Below are positions 52,350-62,800 of a stretch of DNA of 64,000 nt, in pieces. The position numbers and the translations under genes are program-made. The stretch comes from Lucinisca nassula (Eukaryota > Mollusca > Bivalvia > Lucinida > Lucinidae), in NCBI GenBank assembly GCA_963580285.1, contig OY757021.1:91127221-91191220 (forward strand), read 5' to 3'. Under the pieces are notes generated by a model. The model saw only the letters and a program-made list of their open reading frames with translations, ran no database searches and was not told where the DNA came from. Within the stretch, counting starts at the first letter, position 1. Each line of letters opens with the position of its first letter.

Positions 52350-54270
52350 AGTAACTCTCCTTTTGGCTTTCCGCTATTGATGTTTCCATTAGGATCTAGT
52401 TATTTCATGTCTGTGTTTCTTTCCATTTGGTGTCACTCATGGGAGCTGTAGGTTAATTATATCGATTCCTGATCATTGCCTTCACTTCTATTTTTTAAAG
52501 ACGACCACCATCTTTGCTTTTGGGGCATAATGCTATCACCCATGTTTGATCAAAAAAACTCCCGAATACAAACTTCCTACAAGGTTTCAAGTCAATTTAG
52601 TTTTGTTCATGCGAAAAAGCTTCAAATAGATATGCAAGGTCGAATCTGTGGCGACCGTCTAAATGACTTCAGATCTCTCTGACCTGTTAGTAGATTCAAA
52701 ACATCCTGCCCAGTTTCTGGTCAACCAGACTTTCATCATAGTGTAGTTTATATTTTCTTGTCCTTTGGGATCATTGATTCCATTGTGGAATTTCGAAAAT
52801 ATCTGAGGGTCACTGATGAGGCCTAATTGGCCGAAACTAGCTAGTCTGGCCCAGAAAACATGTACACTTCATATTTTCAAGATCTGTGGTATATTCCTTA
52901 CTTCCAAAAGATAACCCTTCTATTGAACACATTTAACGTCACTACAGCTTATGTGTGGGAATGTGTGGCGGCCGTAAAAAGTCTCCCTGCCCTACATCAA
53001 AGTGTAGTTTATATTTTCTTGCCCTTTGGGTTCATTGATTCCATTGTGGAATTTTGAAAATATTTGCGGGTCATTGATGAGGCCTAATTGGCCAAAACTA
53101 GCTAGCCTGGCCCAGAAAACATGTACACTTTATATTTTCCAGTCCTGTGGTGTATTCCTTGCTTCCAAAGGGTAAATAAAAATCAAAAATGAGTTCCTTT
53201 AAGAGCAATGAAAACATTCATAAGACAGAAGATGGGTCATACTACGTAGTTTCGGCTAATAAAGCCTCATCAGTGACCCTGTAATGATCCGGCAAAGAAA
53301 GCCAGAGGAAACATACTGCAATTTGGCGAATTTCGAATAGGCAGTCGTTTCAATAGGCAGACCCTTTTATAGAACATATTTCAGTTCAGCAGAAGCGGAT
53401 CAAAAATGTTATCAAAATGGCGGTCGTTTCGATCTGGGATTATGTATCGAAACGATTTTAGCTATTTCAATTTATATATGGCGGCCATTTTGGATTCTGA
53501 ATTAGAAAGATTATAGATTATTTTGAATCAACAATCGCCCCGATAAATCCTATCAAGTTTCGCGCCAATCTTCTTTTTGGTATTCAAAGTAGATTATCAT
53601 GATGGCGGGCCTGGATTTATTTAAATTTCCGATCGGAACGATTTTTGCCCGGTGTTCAAGTTTTGATGCAGCTAGCATTTTGTTCAACAGAAAATCTTCA
53701 AAATAGCTTTTCAAGATTATTGACATGGCTGCCATCTTGGATAACTGACCTAAATCATTTCTATCTGCAAGTCACAAAGGACCTATTTTAAACTACAAGT
53801 CACCAACAAACTTCCAATGAAGTTTAGTTATTTCGGTTAAGGCGATGAAGTTCAAAATATATTTTAAGGTGGCAGCCAAGGAGGCAGCGTCTGTTCAGAA
53901 GCAGTTAAAATAGGTTTTTAAGACAGAGAATATAGTGGTGAGGGTGGACAGCTCGGATTCCGATTGGTTAGAAATTAGGTATTTGTGATATATATGATGC
54001 TCCAAATATGATTTCAAGATGGCGACGTTGGTGGTTATCATAAATATCTGATCGGAACTATATTAGGTATTTCTAATCTAAGCGTCGTCTTTATACTGCC
54101 TATCGAGTTTCGAGTCAGTTGGCCTTTCTGTTCAGTTTAAGTTTTAATTAGATTTTCGAGATGGCGGCCATTGTTGGGATTTTAAAGCGTGATAGGACTG
54201 ATTTTTTCCCATTTCTGATCTACAAATCGCCCAGATAGTTCCTACTTAGATTCGATTCAAGGGGCCCTTC
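52350..54270. repeat. Retro-C tail followed by decayed tandem cores
   Basis: 52350-52498 is a Retro-C tail (TAACTCTCCTTTTGGCTTTC to TCGATTCCTGATCATTGCCT). 52700-53290 repeats TTCATTGATTCCATTGTGGA and GATGAGGCCTAATTGGCC with a period of about 270-300, the reverse of repeat F at 12709. 53340-54270 holds diverged monomers with ATGGCGGCCATTTTGG and CGATCGGAACGATTTTTG. No exon recognised. Confidence 0.5.
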
Positions 54271-54282
54271 CGTTTATAACAA

Positions 54283-54570
54283 AATTGAAGTGGAGGCAAT
54301 GTACAGGAATCGATACAATTACCCCACAGCTCCCATCAGAGACACCAAAGGGGAAGGAAACACAAACATTGAAAAACAAACCCTAATGGAAACATCAATA
54401 GCGGAAAGCCAAAAGGACAGTTTCTTTTCCATAAAATGGCTAATAGGCTATCCAAAATAAAATAAAATAAGCCATACAAACACCAAAAGACAAACAATAA
54501 CAAAGATAAACCGCGACAGAAGAATCGCCTTGGAACGGTAGCGGAAACGAATTCCACTGTGCAGTCCGGC
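54283..54570 (-). mobile_element. Retro-C 3' region, reversed
   Basis: From AATTGAAGTGGAGGCAATGT to GAACGGTAGCGGAAACGAAT in reversed order, including the complement of GGGAAAGTAACTGTCC. The 108-aa minus-strand ORF is repeat read-through. Confidence 0.7.
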
Positions 54571-54835
54571 TCACAAGGTACTGAAAGTGTGCAAATGTTC
54601 CACAGTGACCTTTCCAGTGCTATCTTGGTTTCAATCATTACTAACATAAACCAGATTCTCAAAACCCTGAATCTTGCAGTAAAATAAATAAACTTTCATT
54701 TGGACTGAGAGAGCTGTTTATACTTGCTTTGTGTTGAATTTACAGAGTAAATTTATTTGTTAACTCTCATACATGTAGTTCTAACTTGCTTGTTGATACT
54801 TTTAAGTTGCTGATTTTTTTTTTGATTTTTTTTTT

Positions 54836-54875
54836 GTGGGGGGGGGGGGGGGGGGTGGGGGGGGGGGGCGGGGGT
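54836..54875. repeat. Poly-G tract, strong G-quadruplex candidate
   Basis: About 38 bases almost all G on the plus strand. A TTTTTTT-rich stretch precedes it. On the calpain-coding strand this is poly-C. Confidence 0.9.
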
Positions 54876-54919
54876 GTAAGAAGGAGTTGTTGGTTTTAGC
54901 ATTTTTGAAAAATACCTAA

Positions 54920-55209
54920 CATCATGCAAACACGCCTTTATAATGTTGACCTCCTTGAACTCCACTTTTATACAGTAAAACGGGGGTTTACAGGGGTAGG
55001 CCTTATTTTTCTTATTTCTGCTCAAAATATAGATTGTGGGTACTCGTTAGAACCTCCTCATATACTCCTTAGAACCGTCTCAATGAGGCGGTTCTAACGA
55101 GTACCCATAATCTATATTTTGAGCAGAAATAAGAAAACTATTACACTATGTTCATTTTTTCGGCAGTAAAGTTTACAATGCATTTGTATCTAGGCGTGTT
55201 TTGGTAAAG
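54920..55209 (+). mobile_element. MITE-A with enlarged hairpin
   Basis: Ends CATCATGCAAACACGCC and GGCGTGTTTTGGTAAAG. The loop holds an extra partial hairpin copy (ACTCCTTAGAACCGTCTC) between the normal arms, so three half-arms are present instead of two. Confidence 0.8.
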
Positions 55210-55320
55210 AAATGCACCCAATAAAAGACTGTGCATGGCTTGTAAGCATCAGTAGCCAAGGACCTTTTTATAATGTCACTCACTTATATGCTCCTGATAA
55301 TGTAAGGTATTTACAATTAA

Positions 55321-55553
55321 TTAACCTTTTTGTATCAAATGGACAGATGGACTCTTCCTTCTTATATAGCAGGAGTTCATTTCAAAATTTAGGGATGTCA
55401 GGTTGTGTTTTCTTCAAAATTTATTTGGAAAATGGCTGAACTTTTTGCAAACAGTGTAGGCCCTGCTCAGACACCGCGTTCTGTGGCTTTTTTTCTGGGC
55501 CTGCACTGTTTGCCAAATACCCGTTTTGGGGTTTCTGGTAACAAATGGGTTAT
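55321..55553 (-). mobile_element. MITE-P, reversed, decayed
   Basis: TTAACCTTTTTGTATCAAAT at the left, CAAATGGGTTA at the right; the hairpin is damaged (CTCAGACACCGCGTTCTGTG with no clean partner). Confidence 0.65.
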
Positions 55554-55619
55554 TAAACTAGAATTGTGCATATCCCCACTCCACTACATAACCTACTCAT
55601 CATGCCATTTGCTTTGATA

Positions 55620-55910
55620 CGTTATGCTTTGATTTTTGACCCCCGCGGGCCCCACCCCCTGGAACCACCCCTAGGGGTGTGATAAAAATTCCGAAAGTGT
55701 CATGCACTCCCCAGTCCAAAGATCTATCAGTTCCCAAAGTTTCAAGTTTCTGTCTATAACCGTCTAGGAGGATTTATTCGGTAAGACGGACGAACGTATG
55801 GATGTACGTATGGATGGGCGGACGGACGGACAACGAGGACCATTACAATATCCCCACTTTTTCTTCGAAAAGCCAGTATGTGCTGGCCTTTCTATTGAGA
55901 GTTTTATATA
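55620..55910 (-). mobile_element. HLE end fragment
   Basis: A monomer-like stretch (CCCAAAGTTTCAAGTTTCTG) followed by GGACGAACGTATGGATGTAC and GGGCGGACGGACGGACAAC, then the palindromic edge AAAAGCCAGTATGTGCTGGCCTTT. Again the order is core, GGAC block, end hairpin. Confidence 0.5.
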
Positions 55911-55969
55911 ATTTGAGTGGTCATATTGTTTTGCAGGTTTTGCAGTATTACATGCAATAGTCTGTTGCA

Positions 55970-56279
55970 TGCGGCCCCCACCAATCGGGGCTTGAAGAAT
56001 TAGATTGGCTGCATGATGCTTCCACGCAGAGCTGAAACTGATTGCACATGTGTACTGCTAAACTGCTAGAGAATCTAAGCCTGCACAGGCAAAGCGATGC
56101 GAGTCTGACCGTCCATGCTTATAATGTTTAACCTTTTTGGTTTCATTGGGCGGCAGAGCTTGAGATGTCATTTCATCTCAGTGTTAGTTAAAAATTCCAC
56201 AAAATTGTAAGCAAGGTCCCCAAAAATGACCTGTACAGTGTTGACAGGGATGTTAAGACTCAAATCAAACAAACAAAAA
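55970..56279 (+). mobile_element. SINE-V with about 19-bp target duplication
   Basis: CATGCAATAGTCTGTTGCA (55951-55969) recurs with two changes at 56280-56298. The element is full length from GCGGCCCCCACC to CTCAAATCAAACAAACAAAA. Confidence 0.85.
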
Positions 56280-56543
56280 CATGCAATAATCTATTGCAAA
56301 TTTATTGTGCATAGCTTCATATATATATATTGGCAATCAATACTGTTTATATACAATGTTTATGAATATCAAATAAATTTCAGTAATTTAGTTGCATTTA
56401 ACACTAACCTGCCTAACTGAATCTTTAAGTTTTCACTTTAAAGAGCAACAAGTTTTACCCGGTTTTGGCTATAGTGCCCTTAAAGCCAATTCAGGCTCAG
56501 ATTATATGCAGCAAAATGCGATATGTAATCATTGGTTGGATGA

Positions 56544-56546
56544 AAA

Positions 56547-56577
<31 letters not shown>

Positions 56578-56580
56578 ATT
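56544..56580. repeat. AAAT microsatellite
   Basis: About nine tandem AAAT units within intronic sequence. The rest of 56300-56825 shows no feature. Confidence 0.95.
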
Positions 56581-56825
56581 TACAATCAATGATAAAATGA
56601 CAAATGGATTTGTATCGGCAGCAATGGATTAAAGAACAATGTTTCTTATTTCATGTTAGAAACAAATGTTGTGGCTATTGTTAAAATCCTCTGCAAGAGG
56701 CAATTAGAAAAAGTACCAACAGAAATAAGAAAAAAAAATGTAACTTATTTTGTTGGATCAAGGAGCTTATGACTGTGATGAACTCTTGGTTGGATAATTA
56801 AACATGTTTGGGAATGTAACAGGTC

Positions 56826-57345
56826 GACAGTGAGGCTCCGTAGCTCCGTCGGTATAGCGTTCGCACGGCATGCCAGAGGCCCTGGGTTCGAGTCCCGGTT
56901 GAGCCATGTTCTTTTACCTCCCCTGTGACATTTGGTAACCACAACGTCTGAGGGCAATAAAGAGTATGAAAAATGTATCGTAGCCGGCTGGATAGGACTT
57001 AGAAATTCGGGAACATTCTCATTAGGCAGGGGGGAAATATACAGGTCGACCGTGTGGCTCAGAGTTTTCGCACAATATACGAGAGGCCCTGGGTTCGAGT
57101 ACCGGTCGAGCAATGTTCGTTTTCCACCCCTTTAACATTTTGTGGTTCAGAGTGGGTCCAGCAACGCGTCTGGGTGTATGAAATAGTATGAAAAATAAGT
57201 CTCGCAGCCCGACTGGATAGGACGAGCTTTGTGATGAAATAAAAGGCCGACCCTGTGGCTCAGTAACTCAGTCGGTAGAGGGTTCGCACAATATGCGAGA
57301 GGTCCTTGATTCAAGTCCCGGTCGAGCCATGTTCTTTTTTCACCC
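56826..57345 (+). repeat. Tandem array of three tRNA-like units
   Basis: tRNA-like segments at 56834-56906, 57056-57112 and 57257-57329, period about 205-220. Each has an A-box region (TAGCTCCGTCGGTATAGCG; AACTCAGTCGGTAGAGGG) and a B box (GGGTTCGAGTCCC; GATTCAAGTCCCG), and GGCTC pairs with GAGCC at the ends. In unit 3 CGC-ACAATAT-GCG gives a seven-base anticodon-like loop. Unit 2 lacks most of the D arm. Spacers share TATGAAAAATNNGTCGCAGC-type text and GGATAGGAC. Extended acceptor pairing is poor, so these are tRNA-derived repeats rather than working tRNA genes. Confidence 0.65.
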
Positions 57346-57434
57346 CTGTGATACATTCAATGAAACAGCAAAAGAGGACAGGGCTTGTGACAATTACACA
57401 AATTGTTTAAACTCCACTTCTCATTTGCCTGTTT

Positions 57435-58515
57435 TAGCTCACCTGCATGGGCCGAAAGTTCCGGTGGAGCTTATAGGATGGCAGTCAATCCTTCATCCGT
57501 CTGCCATCCGTCCATACCTTTGACCAGTTATATCTCGGCAATCTGCATTTCTCGTTTGTAGCATGACACTGGTGGGGGATTGATTTGTTTGTTTGGTTTG
57601 AGGTTTAACGTCCCCGTCAACAGTGTATAGGTCATTTTGGAGACGTTGCTTTCAATTTTGTGGGACTTTAACCCGACATTGAGATGAAATGACATCTAAA
57701 GCCCTGCCTCCCAATGAAACCAATAGGGTTTATAAGCATGGAAGGTCCGACTCGCACCGCTTTGCCTGGGCAAGCTTAGATCCTCAAAGCGGTTTTTCAG
57801 TACTCGTTAGCGGATCGGTTTCAGCTCTGTGTGGAAGCATCATGCAACCTATTTCTTCAAGCCCCGATGGGCGGGGGCCGGGGAATTGATGACATATGCT
57901 TTTAATCGAAATTGTATAAAAACTTTGGTTGCTATGGCAAACACAATGTCCCATAGACTTAAATGGGAAAATGATTGTCATCACTGTAGCGCCTCCAGTT
58001 TTGATCGGATTTTTTTAAATTTACCCATTGTAAATATAGTCTGGGGATGAATCTCTCATGAATCCGAAAACTGGTGAGGTCGGCATCATGTAGAGTTATG
58101 TCCCCTTGATTGCTGAATATGTCTTTTTCGACATTGTCGTCATTTCCGAAGCCCCTTCAGTTTTGGTCTAATCTTGCTAAAACTTTCTAATAGGTTTGCT
58201 TGGGTTAAGTTCAATAAGACCTGTCGCTGGACAGGATAGCTCACCGGGAGTCGCGCTTTGACTTAAGTCGCGCGAAGGCAAATGTTCAGACCCATAACAG
58301 AAACGAAGTCACAAAGAAAGAATCCAGTGCTATATCAATACCCGGGAACATGAATGGTTCAAGTCTGTAACATTAGTATCCCTTTTTATTCCATTTAATT
58401 CATATCCATGTAAACAGGCAAATTTTCATGGCAATATTGTAACCATTTCAATCAACACGGGAGACAAACAGCAAATGCAAGGATTAGAGAACCATTTGTT
58501 CAGGTGAGCTAAAAA
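57435..58515 (+). mobile_element. HLE with inverted TAGCTCACCTG ends
   Basis: Left edge TTTTAGCTCACCTG and hairpin arm GGTGGAGCTTATAGG, then CCGTCTGCCATCCGTCC; right edge TTCAGGTGAGCTAAAAAA. The outer 14 bases are exact inverted copies, so two 5'-type ends face outward. The interior has only monomer-like text (GTTTTGGTCTAATCTTGCTA) and a SINE-V at 57585-57881. Confidence 0.5.
57585..57881 (-). mobile_element. SINE-V, full length
   Basis: Minus orientation from CCGGCCCCCGCCCATCGGGG to CCAAACAAACAA. Short flanking matches GGGGATTGAT and GGGGAATTGAT suggest a target duplication of about 10 bases with an indel. Confidence 0.75.
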
Positions 58516-60395
58516 AGTATGTCTGTGACCCTGACTTTGATCCGAAGGTCACGGTCATGGAAGCGGATGCTGCTGATATTTTTGAGACAAGTATCTGTCA
58601 CCTCAGCAATAATGAACTGAATCTACAGTACGGTAAAGAAGAAATGAGGTCCTAAATCTTTAACGCAAAGTCTTTAACGTTGAAATTCTAAGTCTAGTAC
58701 CTTGATCCCAGGGTCATGGCTATAGGTGCTGATGTTGCTGATAAAAATTTAAAGCACTATCTATCCCCAAACCAAATTCATCCAAAGACAACCAAGTAAT
58801 TATGTAAAATCTTCAGTGCAAAAATTACCATAAAAGTTCTAAGTCTGTGACCTTGACGCCAAGGTTATGGCCGTGATAGCTGATGCTGCTGCCAAAACTT
58901 TGACACCAGTATATCCATTCAAAGGTAAAGAAGTAATAAGCTCCTAAAAACTTTAACACAAAATCTTTTGACATAAAAAATCAAAGTCTGTGACCTTCAC
59001 CCAAGGTCATAATTATAGGTGCTGATGTTGGTGATAAAAAAACTTTAAAGCAATATCTATCACCATTCCAAGTCTCAAGTAAATTCATCTGAAGGCAACC
59101 AAGTAATGATCAAAAATCCTCTGTGCAAAAACACAAAAGTTTTAAGTCTGTGACTTGACACCAAGGTCACAGTCATGCATGATGATGCAGCTGATAAATG
59201 CATCTATCACCACACCATGTATGAACTAAATCTATCAAAACGTAAAGAAGTAATGAGCTCCTTAAAACTAAGACCAGTATCTATTACCATACCAAGTATA
59301 AAATAAATCCATCCAAAGGTAAAGGGGTAATGAGCTCCTAAAACTTTAACATAAAAACTTTAACATAAGAATTCAAAGTCTGCGACTTTGCCCGAAGGTT
59401 ATGGTCATGAGAGCTGGTGCTGCAGCTAAACATTTGAGACCAGTGCCTATTGTCACGGTCATGGGTGCTGATACTGCAGATAGAAACTTTAGCCCAGTAT
59501 CTATCACAATACCAAATATGAACTCAATATATGCATATCAAGTTTCAAGGTCATTGGCCATTTGGTTCCTGAGAAGATGTTTAATGCTTTTTACCATATA
59601 TGAGCACGGCGGTCATACTGGTCATGTGACCCAGTCCTTATACATGACACAGGTCAATAAATGACCTTGACCTTTGGAATTGATAAACTTCCATTAGGGT
59701 GATTGCAAATATCATTTCTGATGCCACAGGCTACCATTGTCTGTTGTCCTATAATGACTGTATAGGTCATTTCGGAGACGTTTCTTCCAATTTTGTGGGA
59801 CTTTTACCTGACATTGAGATGAAATGACAACTCAAGCCCTGTTGCCCAATGAAACCAATAGGGTTTTTTAGCATGGACGGTCCGCCTCGCACCGCAGTTC
59901 CTGGACAGGCTTAGATCCTCTACGCGGTTTACCAGTACTAGTGTGCGGGCCGGATTCAGCTCTGCGTGGAAGCATCATGCAGCCCATATCCACTGTTTTG
60001 CCTTCAATTACTACACAAATGTCTAAGTGACCATTTGACCTTGACGTAAAACAGGTCAGTGTCAACCAAAGGTCATCATTTGAACAAACTTGGTAGGGCC
60101 CGAGTTCCCGATGCCATATAACAAGTTTCAAGGTCATCCGCCATTTGGTCATCCACCGTTTGAGAAGAAGAATTTTAAAGTATTTCATTATATATTGGCA
60201 TGGCAGCCATGTTGGTCATAAGACCCAGTCCTTACAAACAATCTTTGTTCCGCATTCCCATAGAGGCCCCAACTGACCAAGAAGTCTCAGAGGAGATGTC
60301 GTTTGAAAATGCTGACGCCGACGCATACGTGAACGCCGAATACGGACCGCTGCCTATACAATAAGTTCCCTGGAGCCTTTCGGCTCTGGTGAGCT
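58516..60395 (-). mobile_element. HLE array, reversed, two core types
   Basis: 58530-59500 repeats AAGTCTGTGACCTTGACNCCAAGGT with GCTGATGCTGCTGATAAAA roughly every 150-180 bases. 59520-60240 has HLE-4-like units (GGCGGTCATACTGGTCATGT; TATAACAAGTTTCAAGGTCA). The right edge is GACGCCGACGCATACGTGAA and hairpin AGTTCCCTGGAGCCTTTCGG-CTCTGGTGAGCT. A SINE-V is inserted at 59757. Confidence 0.6.
59757..59989 (-). mobile_element. SINE-V, tail-truncated
   Basis: Minus orientation from GGGCTGCATGATGCTTCC to CGAAATGACCTATACA. The final CCTCAAATCAAAC tail is missing and the CGCCCATCGGGG start is replaced. Confidence 0.7.
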
Positions 60396-60489
60396 AAAAA
60401 CCTGGAAATTTAAACAGACTATAAAGCATTTAAGTCGGCCTGGAAAGCTGTACCGGCCTCCGAGGCCTAGCGGAGAAGCACACCGACTC

Positions 60490-61157
60490 TTAACCCTTTA
60501 CCACTCAGGGATTTTGTGAATTTCGCTGATTTTCACAGTGTTGCACCTGACAGCAACTTCAACTAGCCATTGTTTCATAATGGATGGTCTGTTTTACACC
60601 AAACTCGGTATGGATGTTCATTGGGCAGTAGCCTTTCAAATGCAACCTTTCATGACTTGATCATTGTTGTCATGGTAAAGCGGGGGCATCTCAAAGTTGG
60701 CAAAAAGTGGGTTTTCACATGAATTTTTGACCACATTTTAATCTTCATACAGCTGTCAAGGCAACAATTAAGGTGTTTGGCACTGGCCATTTTCACTGTT
60801 TGCAGATTGTTTTGTCAGCATCAATTTTCAGGCATTTTTGACCCCAGACACCCTCAGATATAATTTTAGTGGCCGGTTGGGCCATACACCCAAAAGTTTT
60901 CGGGATGTGAGGGGGGCAACGCCCCCCCACACACACACTTTTCAACTTTTAATTCCCCCCAGCCCCCCCCCCCCCCCCCAAATATTTTTAGTGCGGAGGT
61001 GCGCGAAAAAAACAGGTCACTTTTTTGCCCAACAAATCCTAAAGCAAACATAACTATCCAGGGGTAGAAATGCAGATTTTAGGTGCTTCTGGGGCTTAAA
61101 ATGTGGGGGGGGGGATGCAGACACGTAAAAACACGAATCTGAGTGGGAAAGGGTTAA
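60490..61157 (+). mobile_element. TTAA element Q, first copy
   Basis: Runs from TTAACCCTTTACCACTCAGG to CTGAGTGGGAAAGGGTTAA; ends are inverted repeats of about 19 bases. Interior text includes TTGCACCTGACAGCAACTTC and a poly-C tract. No transposase frame, so it is non-autonomous. End and target type suggest a piggyBac-derived MITE (inference). Many short ORFs here are chance. Confidence 0.85.
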
Positions 61158-61275
61158 CTGAAATCTGGGAACATACTGAATTTTAGTCTAAAATGCATTA
61201 ATTATATCTGAAGTATTGTCTCTTGCAATAAAATGATGAAAAAACATTATTTTGATGAGTGGGGATTTTTCTTCA

Positions 61276-61909
61276 TTAACCCTTTACTAAGCAGGGATTT
61301 TGTGAATTTCGCTGATTTTCACAGTGTTGCACCTGACAGCAACTTCAACTAGCCATTGTTTCATAATGGATGGTCTGTTTTACACCAAACTCGGTCTGAA
61401 TGTTCAAGGGCAGTAGCCTTTCAAATGCAACCTTTCATGACTTGATCATTGTTGTCAGGGTAAAGAGGGGGCATCTAAAACTTGGCAAAAATTGTGTTTT
61501 CACATGAATTTTTGACCACTTTTAAATCTTCACAAAGCTGTCAAGGCAACAATTAAGGTGTTTGGCACTGGCCATTTTCACTGTTTGCAGCATGTTTTGT
61601 CAGCATCAATTTTCAGGCAATTTTGACCCCAGACACTGCAGATATAAATTTAGTGGCCGGTTGGGCCATACACCCAAAATGTTTCTGGATGTGAGGGGGC
61701 AACGCCCCACTTCAATCCCTTCCCCCCCCCCCCCAGAATAGTGGGGAGGCGCGCGAAAAAACAGGTCACTTTTTTGCCCAACAAATCCTAAAGCAAACAT
61801 AACTATCAAGGGGTAGAAATGCAGATTTTAGGTGCTTCTGGGGCTTAAAAATGGGGGTGGGGGTGGGTGCAGACATGTAAAAACACGTATCTGAGTGGGA
61901 AAGGGTTAA
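61276..61909 (+). mobile_element. TTAA element Q, second copy
   Basis: Same orientation and same order as the first copy, 634 against 668 bases, with TTAA at 61276-61279 and 61906-61909. Differences are scattered (for example ACTAAGCAGG for ACCACTCAGG at the left end). The 118 bases between the copies (61158-61275) belong neither to Q nor to SINE-T. Confidence 0.85.
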
Positions 61910-62102
61910 TCATTAGGTCTCACATTGATGTTGTTCGAGCCTAGCTGAGGGTCACATGTGAGACGCCAAGTTTTGCAACGGAAGATCAGGTGTTTTTTCT
62001 CCGGGTACTCCAGTTTCCGCTCACCTCTGATTATCGATGGCTAAATAATGAAATAATAAATGAAATAATCTTGAAATGACTGTAAAACCACAAAATATAT
62101 AT

Positions 62103-62553
62103 ACAGTGAAATTCCGCTATGAAGACCACCAAAATTTACGGGCCTCCGTGGCCTAGTGGTTAAGAGCGCGGACTCTTGATCATTAGGTCTCTCACCGCTG
62201 TGGTTCGAGCCTCGCTCGGGTCACATGTGAGACGCCAAGTTCTGCAACGGAAGGTCAGGTGGTTTTTCTCCGGGTACTCTGGTTTTCGCCCACCTCTGAT
62301 TAACGATCGGCTCGATATGAGTGAAATAATCTTGAAAGGGCCGTAAAACCAAAACCAAAACAAAAAAAAAAAAAAAAACACCAAAATTTAAGACAAATTC
62401 TGCTTAAAAAAGCTTATTTTGAAGGCTGCACTTAATCTTTCTTTGTGTTTTATGCCAACAGTGTCCTCTGGTCAGAGACCACCTTTGGGACTGTTCAAAA
62501 GTGGTAACTTTTGAACAGTCCCAAAGAAGGTCTTAATACAGGAATTTTACTGT
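62103..62553 (+). mobile_element. MITE with ACAGTRAAATTCC ends, carrying SINE-T
   Basis: ACAGTGAAATTCCGCTATGA with GACC at the left is mirrored by GGTCTTAATACAGGAATTTTACTGT's arms at the right. The centre has the palindrome GGGACTGTTCAAAAGTGG-T-AACTTTTGAACAGTCCC (62490-62522). Without the SINE it would be about 200 bp. Target duplication unresolved because the flanks are TA-rich. Confidence 0.75.
62139..62378 (+). mobile_element. SINE-T, full length, 12-bp target duplication
   Basis: CACCAAAATTTA flanks it (62127-62138 and 62379-62390). A box GGCCTAGTGGTTAAGAGCG, B-box region GCTGTGGTTCGAGCCTC, end GGGCCGTAAAACCAAAACC with long poly-A. It is nested in the MITE above and looks young. Confidence 0.95.
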
Positions 62554-62612
62554 TTATATAAAAACTTGGAAAGCTATTACATCTACACGGAAGTATGAAA
62601 TTCAAAGGTTGG

Positions 62613-62800
62613 AGATTGGGTGCAGTGGTAAGAGCGCTGACCCTGAATCATTATTGCGGTTTGAGTGTAGCGCTTTGTTCATAAGTGACAATGCAAAATG
62701 CTGTCTGCAGATGTGTCAGGTAGCTTTTCATCCACCTGAAAGATTGTATCCGCTCAAAATGATTGAATGAATCTTGAAAGGGCTTTAATTTTCCAAAATA
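62613..62800 (+). mobile_element. Diverged tRNA-type SINE
   Basis: GGGTGCAGTGGTAAGAGCGC and GCGGTTTGAGTGTAGCG match the SINE-T head only weakly; AATGAATCTTGAAAGGGCTT matches its end. Either an old SINE-T or a sister family. Confidence 0.5.

Larger units (their letters stand above)
60452..62096 (+). mobile_element. SINE-T split by a 1420-bp TTAA insertion
   Basis: The first 39 bases (CCGGCCTCCGAGGCCTAGCG to CACCGACTC) lie at 60452-60489. The rest begins at 61910 with TCATTAGGTCTCACATTGAT and runs to about 62096. In intact copies the join reads GACTCTTAATCATTAGGTC, so the insertion is at a TTAA that is now present on both sides (60490-60493 and 61906-61909). Confidence 0.88.

Noticed and set aside
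56834..56906. Working tRNA gene
   Set aside because: The 73-base length and B box fit, but the acceptor stem pairs only partly and the segment is one unit of a tandem repeat.
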